The notes beneath the pieces were generated by a model. That model ran no database searches. It saw only the letters and a list, made by a program, of their open reading frames with translations, and was not told the origin of the DNA. 64,000 bases of DNA from Bin5 sp022827195 (GTDB taxonomy: Bacteria > Chloroflexota > Anaerolineae > Caldilineales > Caldilineaceae): the NCBI GenBank assembly GCA_965208275.1, contig OZ242331.1:3224001-3288000 (forward strand), written 5' to 3'. Below, piece after piece: positions 43,558 through 52,741 of the stretch (position 1 is the stretch's first letter; each line of letters starts with the position of its first letter). Made by a program: the position numbers and the translations under genes.

Positions 43558-44640
43558 TCAGGCATTATCGTCGCGGGCCAGGGGCCAGTGAATCTTTTCC
43601 ACGCCCTTGGCCTGCGAGCGCATGATCGCAATCATGATCTCCAGGCTGCGCAGCGCCTCGCGGCCGTTTGATACGCTTTCGCCCCCGTTCTCGATCAATC
43701 CGATCATCTCGTCGACCGCATTGACCATACCGCTGGTATAGTCGGCTGTGCCGCCTATGGGGCGGCTTGTCACCTCGTATGGAAACGCCTCCGACACAAG
43801 GTAGACGATCGCTTCCGTATTGCTGATGCGGATGCGTCCGTTGGTGCAGAGCAGGTCCAGCTCTAAGTTGACCAGTGTTTTCTGCGAGATTTCGATATGG
43901 GCGCGCACGCCGTTGGTGAAGTGGAGATAGGCTGATGCGCCGGGATCGGTGCTGGGGTCGTGGCCGCCGTCGCCCCGGTACTCGGTGCGGTCTTCGTAGC
44001 CCTCCTCCATGCTCCCGATCAGCCAGTCCGGCGCGGCGTCGGCGAACATGCAGACGGTGTCGATCAGGTGGGTGCCATTGCGGAAGAGCATGGCGCGATC
44101 ACCGCCCAGGTGCGCGCCGATGCGGGTCAACGAGCCGATGCGCCCGTCCTCGATTATTGATTTTGCCTGCCGCCAGAAAGGGTCCCAGCGCCGGCCGTGG
44201 TTGACGCAGATCTTTGTGCCATTCTGCTCGACCGCGGCCAGCATGCGGTCGGCGTCGGCCAGCGTGGTGGCGAGGGGCTTCTCGCAGTAGATGCCGGGAA
44301 CGCCCGCCACGGCTGCGTCGACGACCATCTGCGCGTGCAGGTGATCGGACGTGACCACGCTCAGCAGGTCCAAGTTTTCCTTCTCCAACATAGCGCGGTA
44401 GTCGTTGTACCTCGCCGCCGCGCCCCAATTGCGTTCGTATTGGTCCAAGAGTTCCGGCACCAGTTCGCAGACGGCCACCACTTCTGTGCGTGGATGCGCG
44501 GCATAGGCGGACGCGTGCGAGTGCGGCTGCGGATGGCGCGTCGCCCAGAGGTTGGTGCGCGGCGGCGACTGGCCGATGCCCGTCAACCCGATGATGCCGG
44601 CCCGGTACGTTTTGCCCGACGAACCTTGATTAGCGGCCAT
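43558..44640 (-). CDS. Gfo/Idh/MocA-family oxidoreductase
   Basis: 360 aa from ATG 44640, which has CAGGAG 6 nt upstream; a Met five codons earlier has none. Rossmann YRAGIIGLTGIGQSPP and VVAVCELVPE; catalytic EKP in GIYCEKPLATTLADAD; substrate-side NHGRRWDPFWRQA and GTHLIDTVCMFA. Third of three consecutive Gfo/Idh genes. Together with the flanking propeller proteins these probably process sugars or inositols. Confidence 0.9.
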   Translation of the reverse strand: MAANQGSSGKTYRAGIIGLTGIGQSPPRTNLWATRHPQPHSHASAYAAHPRTEVVAVCELVPELLDQYERNWGAAARYNDYRAMLEKENLDLLSVVTSDHLHAQMVVDAAVAGVPGIYCEKPLATTLADADRMLAAVEQNGTKICVNHGRRWDPFWRQAKSIIEDGRIGSLTRIGAHLGGDRAMLFRNGTHLIDTVCMFADAAPDWLIGSMEEGYEDRTEYRGDGGHDPSTDPGASAYLHFTNGVRAHIEISQKTLVNLELDLLCTNGRIRISNTEAIVYLVSEAFPYEVTSRPIGGTADYTSGMVNAVDEMIGLIENGGESVSNGREALRSLEIMIAIMRSQAKGVEKIHWPLARDDNA

Positions 44641-44720
44641 ATTAAGCTCCTGCATCTGATAAATTCAATGCGAGATTCTCTAAAGGGCGAAGCTCTTGTT
44701 TTCCTGTCCTAGTCACCTCC

Positions 44721-45872
44721 TCATCCGGCCTCATTGCGCCAGACTTCGTAGGGATTGTCGCGATTCTGCAGCGGAAAGTAGACGCGCCCGCGCACACGCT
44801 GCGATTCGTGAATCGCCATGATCATCTCCAGCACTGCGCGGGCGTCGCGGCCGCTGGTCACCGCCTGAACCTCCCGGTCTTCCTCGATGGCCCGGAGCAG
44901 CTCTTCGACGAAGAGGCGGTTGTTCAACTGGAACTTTTCGTTTGGCGAACGCGGCTGTCCGTTGCTTTTGTAGTCCCATTCGGGCAGGGTAATGCGTTCC
45001 CAGGAGCCATCGCGGCCGCCCGGGAGCCAAAGCCGGTAGGGGTAGCAGTAGAGTTCCCCCAGCGGCGCGCCGCGCAGCGAAAGGATGCCGGCGGAGCCGT
45101 GAATTTCGATTCCGAGCCAGTTGACCCGCTCGCGCGTGTCGGCGTCGTCGCTGCGGTAGGAGTCGAAGTGGGCGGTAACGCCGTTTCGGAAGACGAAATA
45201 GGCAGCCAGCCCATTGCCCGCAATCAGTCCGACGCCCTCGTCTCCCGCGTGAATATCGGCCAGGGTCACTTCGCGGCCGTCCTGCGTGACGTGCGCGTGC
45301 GCCCAAAGCACGTCAGAGCCGGCAAAGAAGCGGATATCGTCGAGGAGATGGGTGCCCAGGACGATCAGGTCCATGGCCCCGGCTCGATGATCGGCCTTGC
45401 CGTGGCGGCGAATCATCTGCACTTCGCCAATCAGCCCCTCCTCGATCAGCCGCTTGGCGTGCATTTCGTAGGGATTGGCGCGGCGGTGCGCAACCGCCAG
45501 TTTCGTGTTATGCCGTTCGCAGGCCGCGAGCATGGCGTCAGCTTCGGCCAGCGTACGGGCGAACGGCTTTTCGCAGAAGATGCCCTTGACGCCGGCTTCG
45601 GCGCAGGCGATGACCATGTCATGGTGCTCTTCAACCCAACGCGGACAGACACTAACGAGATCCGGCTTGACGCGTGCGAGCATCTCGCGGTAGTCGGCGT
45701 AGCTGAGTTGCGCGTGGATCCGTTTTGCAGCTGCCGCCCGACCCTCTGCGTCCGGGTCGGCGACTGCGATGACTTCGACGCCGGGCAGGCCCTGGAAGGC
45801 CAGGTCAAGCTGGTGGCCATAGTTGCCGCGCCCGGTGTGGCCGATGACGGCGGCGCGGTAGATCTTGGGCAT
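44721..45872 (-). CDS. Gfo/Idh/MocA-family oxidoreductase
   Basis: 383 aa. Rossmann YRAAVIGHTGRGNYGHQL, EKP motif in GIFCEKPFARTLAEAD, and VLGTHLLDDIRFFAGSD. CGGAG precedes the ATG. Middle of three tandem Gfo/Idh genes, 80 nt before the next. Similar enough to the gene at 43558 to suggest an old duplication. Confidence 0.9.
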   Translation of the reverse strand: MPKIYRAAVIGHTGRGNYGHQLDLAFQGLPGVEVIAVADPDAEGRAAAAKRIHAQLSYADYREMLARVKPDLVSVCPRWVEEHHDMVIACAEAGVKGIFCEKPFARTLAEADAMLAACERHNTKLAVAHRRANPYEMHAKRLIEEGLIGEVQMIRRHGKADHRAGAMDLIVLGTHLLDDIRFFAGSDVLWAHAHVTQDGREVTLADIHAGDEGVGLIAGNGLAAYFVFRNGVTAHFDSYRSDDADTRERVNWLGIEIHGSAGILSLRGAPLGELYCYPYRLWLPGGRDGSWERITLPEWDYKSNGQPRSPNEKFQLNNRLFVEELLRAIEEDREVQAVTSGRDARAVLEMIMAIHESQRVRGRVYFPLQNRDNPYEVWRNEAG

Positions 45873-45966
45873 CGTGGGCTCCGGGGAAGTGGAAGACAGA
45901 GTTGCCTTTCAGGCGTGTTGGCGCGTGTCTTCGCGTTTCCGTCTACTGGGCGTTCTCTCCGCTCCC

Positions 45967-47004
45967 TTATTCGCCGGTGGTGCGGATTTCGACATCGTCG
46001 AGGCCCGGTGCGAGCGGAAGGGGCACTTGGGCGCCGGTCTTATGAGAGATGTGGATGGCGGTAATGACTTCGAGCGCTTTGAGGCCGTCGCGACCTGTGG
46101 ATACACTCTCGCGGTCTTCGAGCAGACAGTCGATGCTTTCGCGGACGGCAGCGTAGAAATAGTCGTCGAGTTTGAATTCGGTGGGCATATCGGGGATGGG
46201 TTCGAAGTCGTAGCGCGTTCCGTAGCCCTCTTCGGCTTCAACGAGGGGGCCATGCTCCCAGAGGCCGCGGCGCTCGCTGAAGTGGATGCGGCCCCCTGTG
46301 CCGGCGATTGTCGTGTAGCCCAGGTGCTCTCTGCGCTCAGCAATGCAGTCGACGATGACGACGACGCCGTCGGAGCAGGCGATCATGCCGGCGCCGCCGG
46401 GGTCGGCGTGGCTCTCCTGGTTCAGGTAGCCGGAGACGAGCAGGGGCTCGGCAGAGGTAAAGAAAAAGGCGTAGTCGACAGTATGCGTTCCGTTCATGAG
46501 GAGAGGACGGCAGCCCTCGTAGGTGATCGTCTTTACTTGGCCGACTGCGCCTTCATCGACCATACGCTTAAGACGCTGGTAATGGGGTAGAAAGCGACGG
46601 GTGTGCTCGGTGATGAGGCGGGAGCCGCTCTGATCGCAGGCCTCGACCATCTTGCGGCCCCAGGCGACGCTGGTTGCAAGCGGCTTCTCGACCATGATGA
46701 CTTTGATACCGGCCGCGGCGGCGTCGATGACTGGCTGATGGTGGTAGAGGCTGTTTGTTGTTACGTCGACGACATCAAGCGCGGCTTTCTCGTACATGTC
46801 GGCCGCGGTGGGATAGCGGTGTTCGGGCGGGATCTCCCATTCGTCACCGAACTGCTGGAGGCGCTGGGGGTCTATGTCGGCGATAGCGACCAACTCGGCG
46901 TCCTCGCAGCGGCGGTAGCCGGCGGCGTGGGAAAAAGGCCTGCGGCCCAGGCCGCCGATCGGCCCGGCGCCAACGATACCAACTCGGACTTTGGCTTTTG
47001 ACAT
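45967..47004 (-). CDS. Gfo/Idh/MocA-family oxidoreductase
   Basis: 345 aa. Rossmann VRVGIVGAGPIGGLGRR, EKP motif in IMVEKPLATSVAWGR, followed by EHTRRFLPHYQRLKR and NGTHTVDYAFFF. AGGAGCG upstream of ATG. First of three consecutive Gfo/Idh genes and 54 nt after the GNAT gene. Confidence 0.9.
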   Translation of the reverse strand: MSKAKVRVGIVGAGPIGGLGRRPFSHAAGYRRCEDAELVAIADIDPQRLQQFGDEWEIPPEHRYPTAADMYEKAALDVVDVTTNSLYHHQPVIDAAAAGIKVIMVEKPLATSVAWGRKMVEACDQSGSRLITEHTRRFLPHYQRLKRMVDEGAVGQVKTITYEGCRPLLMNGTHTVDYAFFFTSAEPLLVSGYLNQESHADPGGAGMIACSDGVVVIVDCIAERREHLGYTTIAGTGGRIHFSERRGLWEHGPLVEAEEGYGTRYDFEPIPDMPTEFKLDDYFYAAVRESIDCLLEDRESVSTGRDGLKALEVITAIHISHKTGAQVPLPLAPGLDDVEIRTTGE

Positions 47005-47058
47005 GCGAACGCTCCTGAAATGTGGGTTAGTGCCGCGACTTGCGATGAATCGTTCGGT

Positions 47059-47538
47059 TCAATCGTTGGGGGCGATCGGCATGACGTAGTGTACCTGTCG
47101 CGCCACCTCCTGAAAACCAAACTTGGGGTAGAAGTGCGCTCCTACTTCGTTCTGGGCCAAGGTCTCGATCCTGGCGAACTGCATACCTTCCGCCGCGAGA
47201 TAGGCGACCGCTTTCTCCAACAGCTTGCGGCCGATGCCGCGTTGCTGGAATGCCGGCAGGACGGCAAAGTTGGGGATGCCGCCAACCTTTGCGGCCGCGT
47301 CGACGCGCGTGGTGACGTAACCGACGATCTGACCCTCGTCCTCGGCGACAAAGATGCCCGCGGCGTTGATGGCGGCGTCATCGTCGATGTGGCGTCTCTT
47401 GCGCCAGCGCCAGTCCTGGCCGTGGATCAGACCGTATAGCTGCTCGATATTCTGGTCGATACACACACCATCGAAGCAGATCGCTGTAATCGTCTTCAGC
47501 GTTTCCAGATCGGACGGTCGGTACGGCCGTATTTTCAT
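47059..47538 (-). CDS. GNAT-family N-acetyltransferase
   Basis: 159 aa from ATG 47538, where the protein reads MKIRPYRPSDLETLKTI as GNATs do; an upstream open stretch to 47721 is Cys-rich and unlikely. The acetyl-CoA motif A is VLPAFQQRGIGRKLLEKA (Q/RxxGxG/A), with the C-terminal FYPKFGFQEVARQVHY. Acetyl acceptor unknown. Confidence 0.9.
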   Translation of the reverse strand: MKIRPYRPSDLETLKTITAICFDGVCIDQNIEQLYGLIHGQDWRWRKRRHIDDDAAINAAGIFVAEDEGQIVGYVTTRVDAAAKVGGIPNFAVLPAFQQRGIGRKLLEKAVAYLAAEGMQFARIETLAQNEVGAHFYPKFGFQEVARQVHYVMPIAPND

Positions 47539-47596
47539 CCCGACTCCCGGCTCAGCTCTGTGACTGCATCGTTTAGCTTGCGATGGCTCACAAGTT

Positions 47597-49051
47597 TTAC
47601 ACGAAACGGTAAGCGAAGAGGTCGGCGTCGTGCAGCACGAAGCGCAGGCGCACTGCTTCGCCGCTGAGTTTGCTGAGGTCAACGCCCGGTTCCCAGCGCA
47701 CTTTCCGCTCAAGGTCATCACCCAGAATCTCTACGCAGTCGGCCAGGCCAAAGCCCTCTATCGCCGTGTCGACCTGTGCGTGCAGAATTTCGACGCGTAC
47801 GCTGCCCGCGGCAGAGGCGGAGAAGTTTAACTCCAGATCACGGCCCTTGAAACTGAGCGGCTTGGTGACCATTTCGCCGCCGCTGAGGGGCGCGTTCAGC
47901 GAGACGAAACCGTCGACTCGCATGGTGTAGCGGCGCAGGCTGGCGCTCTGACCGCGCCAGTAGCCCTCGTTGACGTAGATTGACAGCTCATCGGGTGCGC
48001 CGGCAATCGGAGAACGGGTCGTCACCAGGCCCCAGTTCTGGTAGTTGTCGCCGTATGTCCAGTTATCGACGGGCCGCAGTCCGGGGCGGATGTACGCCTC
48101 GGGCCAGATGTTGAAGGTGAGGGCGTCGCGGCTGCTCATGAAGAGTCCATCGGTCAGGGCGGCGCCGTAGCGCTCTTGCGCGTCTGCGCGGATGCGGCGA
48201 TGGGCCCGCTCGGGCAGGTCGTCGATCGCCGCGGACCAGGGGCGGTCGACATAACGGGTCGGAAAGCCCACGAAGATGTGAGGCGCCCGGAAATAGGGGA
48301 TGATCTGATTGGTGTAGAGTTCGGCGATGCGGCCCGGCCTGTAGTCGACCCAGACCGGCTCGGTCCAGTCGAGGAAATCGGAGGAGACGCAGGTCAGGAT
48401 GTCGCGGCCATGGCGGAAGTCGCGGTGATAGTCGCGATATTCGCCGCGTTCGCCGTCCCAGAAGGCGAGATTCTGGGAGTCAAAGTAGCCTTTGGTGATG
48501 ACAGGTTCGTCGCGCAGAAGATTCCAATGGAGGCCGTCGGGTGAACCGAGCGCAAATAGGCCCTTGTAACCCCGGTTGTTGGCGAGCGCCTTGTAGCGGG
48601 CGTCGTCGGCCGCATTGGGGTTGGGATCCTTGAAGGGCACGAAGTTGATCGCCGGGCTGCTGTCGTCGCGGGCGTCGATGATGATGTTGTTGCGGCGTGA
48701 TCCTTCGTACTCGACCAGCCCCAGTTCCGGCCTGCTCCACGTGATGCCGTCGCTGCTTTCGGCCAGGCAGACCACCTCGTAGTGGGGGTACTCCAACGAG
48801 CCCGAGTCGTGCGTGAAGTGCCAGCCGCGGTAGTACATGCGGTAGGCGCCGTCGTCCTGAAAGACAGTGTAGTAGCCGGAGGCGTTGCCCTCCCACGGCG
48901 CGTCGGTCACCAGGGCGATCTCCTGCGGGACGGGGCGATGCAGCCGCAGGGCCGCGTCGCGGCTTATGCTTGCTATCAGGTGGTCGTCAACCAGCAGCTC
49001 GCGGCGCGAGCCGATGTCGATGATACCCTGGCCGTCGAGTGACTCTGTCAT
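47597..49051 (-). CDS. GH32/43-like beta-propeller protein (paralogue 2)
   Basis: 484 aa, collinear with 38936-40438: LLVDDHLIASISRDAALRLH, TDAPWEGNASGYYTVFQDD, AESSDGITWSRPELGLVEYE, GYFDSQNLAFWDGERGEYRD, and the end RLRFVLHDADLFAYRF. Identity is high throughout by eye. It sits between an aldo/keto reductase and a GNAT gene and before three Gfo/Idh genes. No signal peptide; activity not established. Confidence 0.75.
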   Translation of the reverse strand: MTESLDGQGIIDIGSRRELLVDDHLIASISRDAALRLHRPVPQEIALVTDAPWEGNASGYYTVFQDDGAYRMYYRGWHFTHDSGSLEYPHYEVVCLAESSDGITWSRPELGLVEYEGSRRNNIIIDARDDSSPAINFVPFKDPNPNAADDARYKALANNRGYKGLFALGSPDGLHWNLLRDEPVITKGYFDSQNLAFWDGERGEYRDYHRDFRHGRDILTCVSSDFLDWTEPVWVDYRPGRIAELYTNQIIPYFRAPHIFVGFPTRYVDRPWSAAIDDLPERAHRRIRADAQERYGAALTDGLFMSSRDALTFNIWPEAYIRPGLRPVDNWTYGDNYQNWGLVTTRSPIAGAPDELSIYVNEGYWRGQSASLRRYTMRVDGFVSLNAPLSGGEMVTKPLSFKGRDLELNFSASAAGSVRVEILHAQVDTAIEGFGLADCVEILGDDLERKVRWEPGVDLSKLSGEAVRLRFVLHDADLFAYRFV

Positions 49052-49099
49052 GGAGATTGCCTCGAATGTGTCGGCCCGTTAACCGGGCGGCGGGTTCAA

Positions 49100-49966
49100 T
49101 CAGGCCGGCGTCACGCCGATGCCGTCCAGGCGACGCTTGGTTTCAGCGTAGACGTCATCGGACAGGGGGCCGGAGAGGACGGCCTGCACGTTCTCTTCGA
49201 GATGCGCGGGATTGGTCGTGCCGACGATAATCGTGTGAATGTCGGGATGCGTCAGCGTGTAGCGCAGCATGAAGGAGGTGTTGCTCTCGTCGGCCTGGCG
49301 GAGGTCAGCCAACCCGGCATCGGCAAAGGGCTGCCAGTCTTCAGGCTTTCCCAGGCCGACCTTTGGCTCGCCGAGGGCCACGCCGCCGCGGATAATGGTG
49401 CCCGCGCCGGCCTGCGCGGTCGTCGCCAGCCAAAGTTCGTGGTCGCGCTCAAGCGCGGAGTAGGGAATCTGGTAGACGTCGAACACGTCCCAATCGAGAT
49501 AGGTGGGCAGGTGCGGCAGGGTCGTCGACATACCGAGCCAGCGAACTTTGCCCTGGGCGCGCATGTCCTGCAGCGCGTTGACCAGCTCACCCTGTTCGCA
49601 CTCGGCGACCGACGGGTTGTGGAGCTGCATTATGTCGACAGAGTCGACGCGCAGGCGCTCAAGGCTTTCATGCAGGCCGCGGAAGAGGTTCTCTCTGGTC
49701 CAGATATGCCCGTCGGGATGGCAGCCGCACTTGGTGGCCAGTATGAACTCGTCGCGGCGGTGGCGTAGGAAGCGCCCTATCATCTCCTCGCTGTTGCCGT
49801 AGTCATTGGCCGTATCGACAAAGTTGATGCCGGCGTCGAGAACGGCGTTGAGCTGGGAATCCATTTCGGCATCGGTCATGGCGCGGCGGTGTGCGGCGCC
49901 GAAACCAAGCCGGGTGACCTCCAGTCCGGTGCGGCCGAGTGTTGCAGTGGGTAGGGCATTGGACAT
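49100..49966 (-). CDS. Aldo/keto reductase
   Basis: 288 aa (alpha/beta)8 NADPH-dependent reductase. Catalytic tetrad visible: Asp in GINFVDTANDYGNSEE, Tyr in the same segment, Lys in FILATKCGC, His in IMQLHNPSVAEC. Belongs to the bacterial AKR group often found in sugar-catabolism loci. GAGAGG precedes the ATG. 48 nt before the propeller paralogue 2 gene. Confidence 0.93.
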   Translation of the reverse strand: MSNALPTATLGRTGLEVTRLGFGAAHRRAMTDAEMDSQLNAVLDAGINFVDTANDYGNSEEMIGRFLRHRRDEFILATKCGCHPDGHIWTRENLFRGLHESLERLRVDSVDIMQLHNPSVAECEQGELVNALQDMRAQGKVRWLGMSTTLPHLPTYLDWDVFDVYQIPYSALERDHELWLATTAQAGAGTIIRGGVALGEPKVGLGKPEDWQPFADAGLADLRQADESNTSFMLRYTLTHPDIHTIIVGTTNPAHLEENVQAVLSGPLSDDVYAETKRRLDGIGVTPA

Positions 49967-50097
49967 TTTATGTCCTCTCTTTCCATCTCAATATGCGGGT
50001 CAACAGTTACGTCAACCCACAGGCCGCGGATGAGGATGGCGATAGACGGGGAACCATCAACCAACTTCTTTCAACCGCCGGCGAGGCAACACAGCCG

Positions 50098-50898
50098 TCA
50101 CACGCGCCCGGGAATCTCCTTGCCGCGGATTAACATGAAGGGTGTGTTGCCCTGATTGGGCGTGCCCTCAACCTGCCTGCGGTGATCTTCATCGACGATA
50201 CCGAGATAGCTTGTCTCGGCGTCGATGTAGTGCAGCGCCAGTCCGCGACGGCGGTCGGGGGTTGGGTTTGCGCCGGTGCGATGAAAGTTGAGACCGTGGT
50301 GGAACATACAGTGGCCCGCCTTGACTTCGACCGGGACCGGCTCCGCCAGGTGCGGGAGCGCAAGGAATCTCTCCTGATAGTCGCGCGCAATCGGCCCCAA
50401 TTTGTGGCTACCGGGGATCACTGTCATGCAGCCGTTGTCGACCGTTGCGTCGTCGAGCGCGACCCAGCAGCTGACATGGTTCTGTGGCGCAAACATTGGC
50501 CAGGCGACCGAGTCCTGGTGCCAGTGGGTAACGGTACCGTTGAAGCGCGGTTTCATCATCAGTTGATCGGCGTAGAACTTGATGTTGGGCGTGCCCATAA
50601 GCTCCTCGATCACGTCCACGATGTCCGCTTTCTTGGCCACGGCCTCAAAGAGTTCGTCGTGGTAACAGAGGTAGACCATCTTGCGGATCATGTCGATGCG
50701 CGGCTCGACCGTCTTTGTGCCGTCGCGGAACTCCGCCTCGAACTGAATATAGTTGGAGGGCACGTGGGTGAGCCGGCCGGCGGCGATGTCCTCGCTGCGC
50801 TCACGGAGGGCTTCGACCTCCTCATGCGACAGCACGCGGCCGTAGGGAAGATAGCCGTTGTCGTCAAAAAACTGTTTCTGTTCTGCGGTTATTGCCAT
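50098..50898 (-). CDS. Phytanoyl-CoA dioxygenase-family Fe(II)/2-oxoglutarate oxygenase (copy 1)
   Basis: 266 aa from ATG 50898 (AGGAG upstream). Iron ligands: His and Asp in THWHQDSVAWP, distal His in MFHHGLNFHRTGANPT, and the 2-oxoglutarate Arg in PDRRRGLALHYIDAE. Preceded by LMMKPRFNG. It hydroxylates an unknown acceptor. It pairs with 51925-52701, separated by two small membrane-associated genes. Confidence 0.9.
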   Translation of the reverse strand: MAITAEQKQFFDDNGYLPYGRVLSHEEVEALRERSEDIAAGRLTHVPSNYIQFEAEFRDGTKTVEPRIDMIRKMVYLCYHDELFEAVAKKADIVDVIEELMGTPNIKFYADQLMMKPRFNGTVTHWHQDSVAWPMFAPQNHVSCWVALDDATVDNGCMTVIPGSHKLGPIARDYQERFLALPHLAEPVPVEVKAGHCMFHHGLNFHRTGANPTPDRRRGLALHYIDAETSYLGIVDEDHRRQVEGTPNQGNTPFMLIRGKEIPGRV

Positions 50899-50947
50899 GA
50901 TCGTTCTCCTCGGAAGTCCCTTCTTGAAGTCGTGTGGCTCATTCGGT

Positions 50948-51364
50948 TCAGCTGGGCAGAAGTCTCGGCAAGAGTAAATGTACGATGATAACGCCCAACA
51001 GTCCAAACACGATACCGGGTCCGACCAGTAGGAAGCCGCGCTGGAGCGTGTAGAGAAGAACGTAGTCGGAAAGAATCAGTTGAAGCGGGGGGACGAATCC
51101 GCCCAGCAGGCCCCAGGTTGCGTACGTCCAGAAGGCGCCGAAGAGTAGTACGCTCGACAGGGAGGCGATCACCTGCAACAGGAACGCCCTCTTCTCCGCC
51201 AGCGCGAGGACAGTTCCGCTCAACAAAGCGCCGATGCTCAGCACCAGCATGTCGGCCTGCCAGGGAACGTAGCCGCCGATGTCGGAGAGTGAAATCAGCC
51301 CCAAGTAGGCCAGAATGGCGGCGACGGCAAGGACCGATGCAGCTGAACGGAGGTATGAATGCAA
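50948..51364 (-). CDS. Hypothetical four-helix membrane protein
   Basis: 138 aa from a TTG (51362-51364) 6 nt after AGGAG and 4 nt after the previous stop; the longer open frame lacks a site. Four hydrophobic segments: SVLAVAAILAYLGLISL, MLVLSIGALLSGTVLAL, VIASLSSVLLFGAFWTYA and FLLVGPGIVFGLLGVIIVHL. Unrecognised family. Coupled to the LEA14-like gene, between two dioxygenase genes, so the four may work together. Confidence 0.7.
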   Translation of the reverse strand: MHSYLRSAASVLAVAAILAYLGLISLSDIGGYVPWQADMLVLSIGALLSGTVLALAEKRAFLLQVIASLSSVLLFGAFWTYATWGLLGGFVPPLQLILSDYVLLYTLQRGFLLVGPGIVFGLLGVIIVHLLLPRLLPS

Positions 51365-51368
51365 AGCG

Positions 51369-51974
51369 TTACTCCTGCAGGTCGGCTTGCAGCCGCACGA
51401 GGCGTTCGTCGCGCCCGAAGGGGTGGACCAGGCGTATGCCGGCCTCGACGGTCCAAAGTAAAGGTGTAGAAGCCTGCGCACGTGCGCCTATGATGCGGTC
51501 CAAGTCATAGATGAAAAGGGGGAAGGAGACCTCCAACTGCGCGTGGGGCGCCAGGGTCTGGTCGATGGTGGAGGCGCGGCTATAGAGGGCCTGGTCCACG
51601 TTGGGGTCGTTGCCGAGAAAGGCGCTGTTGCTTCCGCCGATGCGTTCACCATCCAGGAATACGTTGAAGAAGTAGCTATTCAGACGGATCGGCAAGGGCG
51701 AGCGGTTGTGAAGCTTGAACTGCAGAATGAGGCGAGCGCTGCCGTCGTCGGTGCGGTGCACCTCGGTCAGTTCCAATTCGAGGCTCTGCACACTCGTGAT
51801 CGAACTGATGTAGTTGGAGGCGCCGCGCCAGCTTGCCGCCAGTGCGATGAGACCAAGGGCAATGAGAAAAGTGCGGGCGATTCGCGCCGCGTTGGGACGG
51901 ACGACGTTCTCCCTTCGTACGCGCTCAGACAAATCCCGCGAAGGACCTGCCGCGCACGGAGATATAGTCAACAT
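51369..51974 (-). CDS. Membrane-anchored LEA14-like domain protein
   Basis: 201 aa from ATG 51974; a TTG at 51932 would reduce the 50-bp overlap with the dioxygenase gene to 8 bp and give 187 aa, leaving the domain unchanged. A single transmembrane helix, TFLIALGLIALAASW (about residues 35-49), is followed by an extracytoplasmic beta-rich domain: VQSLELELTEVHRTDDGS, LILQFKLHNRSPLPIRLNSY, FFNVFLDGERIGGSN, typical of the LEA14 (water-stress) fold. It may bind a partner protein or polysaccharide at the cell surface. Confidence 0.7.
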   Translation of the reverse strand: MLTISPCAAGPSRDLSERVRRENVVRPNAARIARTFLIALGLIALAASWRGASNYISSITSVQSLELELTEVHRTDDGSARLILQFKLHNRSPLPIRLNSYFFNVFLDGERIGGSNSAFLGNDPNVDQALYSRASTIDQTLAPHAQLEVSFPLFIYDLDRIIGARAQASTPLLWTVEAGIRLVHPFGRDERLVRLQADLQE

Positions 51975-52701
51975 GGATTTCGTCGGCGGCGCTCAGGTCC
52001 TTTGTCTTTGCGATCATATAGTGCAGGGCCCAAGCGCGGCGGCGCTTATCCGAGGTATTGGGGCTGGAAAAGTGCAGGTTCAGGCTATGGAACAGGAGGC
52101 ATCCGCCGGCGGGTATGGGGTTGGGAATCTCCTGCTCCTTCATTTCCTCGGTCAGAAGCTGAGGCAGGTGCTTGAGCTGAAGCAGGCCGTAGGTGTGGCT
52201 GCCGGGGATGCACCGAATGCAGCCGTTTTCGAGCGTGGCGTCATCGAGCGCAATCCAGCAGGTTATCTGGTTCTGTGGAATGAGGAATGGCCACGAGGCG
52301 GAATCCTGGTGATATTCCTTGACAGAGCCATGACCGGGCGGCTTCATGAAGATCTGATCGCCGAGCAGCTTGATGTCGGGCTCTTCAAGGAGTTCGGAGA
52401 TCAGGTCGACGATCTTAGGCTTTTTTGCGACGGCGAGGAAACTGGTGTGAATCGAGGCCGGGAAGTTTATCTTGCGCAGTTCGTCGAGCGCGCTGGCGGC
52501 CTGCACATCGCCGCTGGCGATGACCGCCTCTTTCTCCAGGACGGGGATGCCTTTGATGTCGGCGGGAATATCGACGCGGCCGTAGGCGATGTCCTCGGTC
52601 AACTGTTGCAGCTCTGCCAGTTCGCCGGCGTCGAGCAGTGTTGGGTAGGGCAGGAATCCGTCGCGCCAGAAGGCCGCTTTTTGCTCCGGCGTCAGAATCA
52701 T
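51925..52701 (-). CDS. Phytanoyl-CoA dioxygenase-family oxygenase (copy 2)
   Basis: 258 aa. His and Asp in KEYHQDSASWP, His in LLFHSLNLHFSSPNTS, Arg in DKRRRAWALHYMIAK. Preceded by IFMKPPGHG as in copy 1. Only moderately similar to copy 1, so an old duplication. The 3' end overlaps the LEA14-like gene. 40 nt after the permease gene dppC-like. Confidence 0.9.
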   Translation of the reverse strand: MILTPEQKAAFWRDGFLPYPTLLDAGELAELQQLTEDIAYGRVDIPADIKGIPVLEKEAVIASGDVQAASALDELRKINFPASIHTSFLAVAKKPKIVDLISELLEEPDIKLLGDQIFMKPPGHGSVKEYHQDSASWPFLIPQNQITCWIALDDATLENGCIRCIPGSHTYGLLQLKHLPQLLTEEMKEQEIPNPIPAGGCLLFHSLNLHFSSPNTSDKRRRAWALHYMIAKTKDLSAADEIHVDYISVRGRSFAGFV

Positions 52702-52741
52702 CTCTTCCTCCAGTGCGCCCGGACAGGCGCGGCTGACGGGC

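Noticed and set aside
43551..43563. Shared TGATCA palindrome of two convergent stop codons as a regulatory site
   Set aside because: The six bases are simply two back-to-back TGA stops; no further symmetry.
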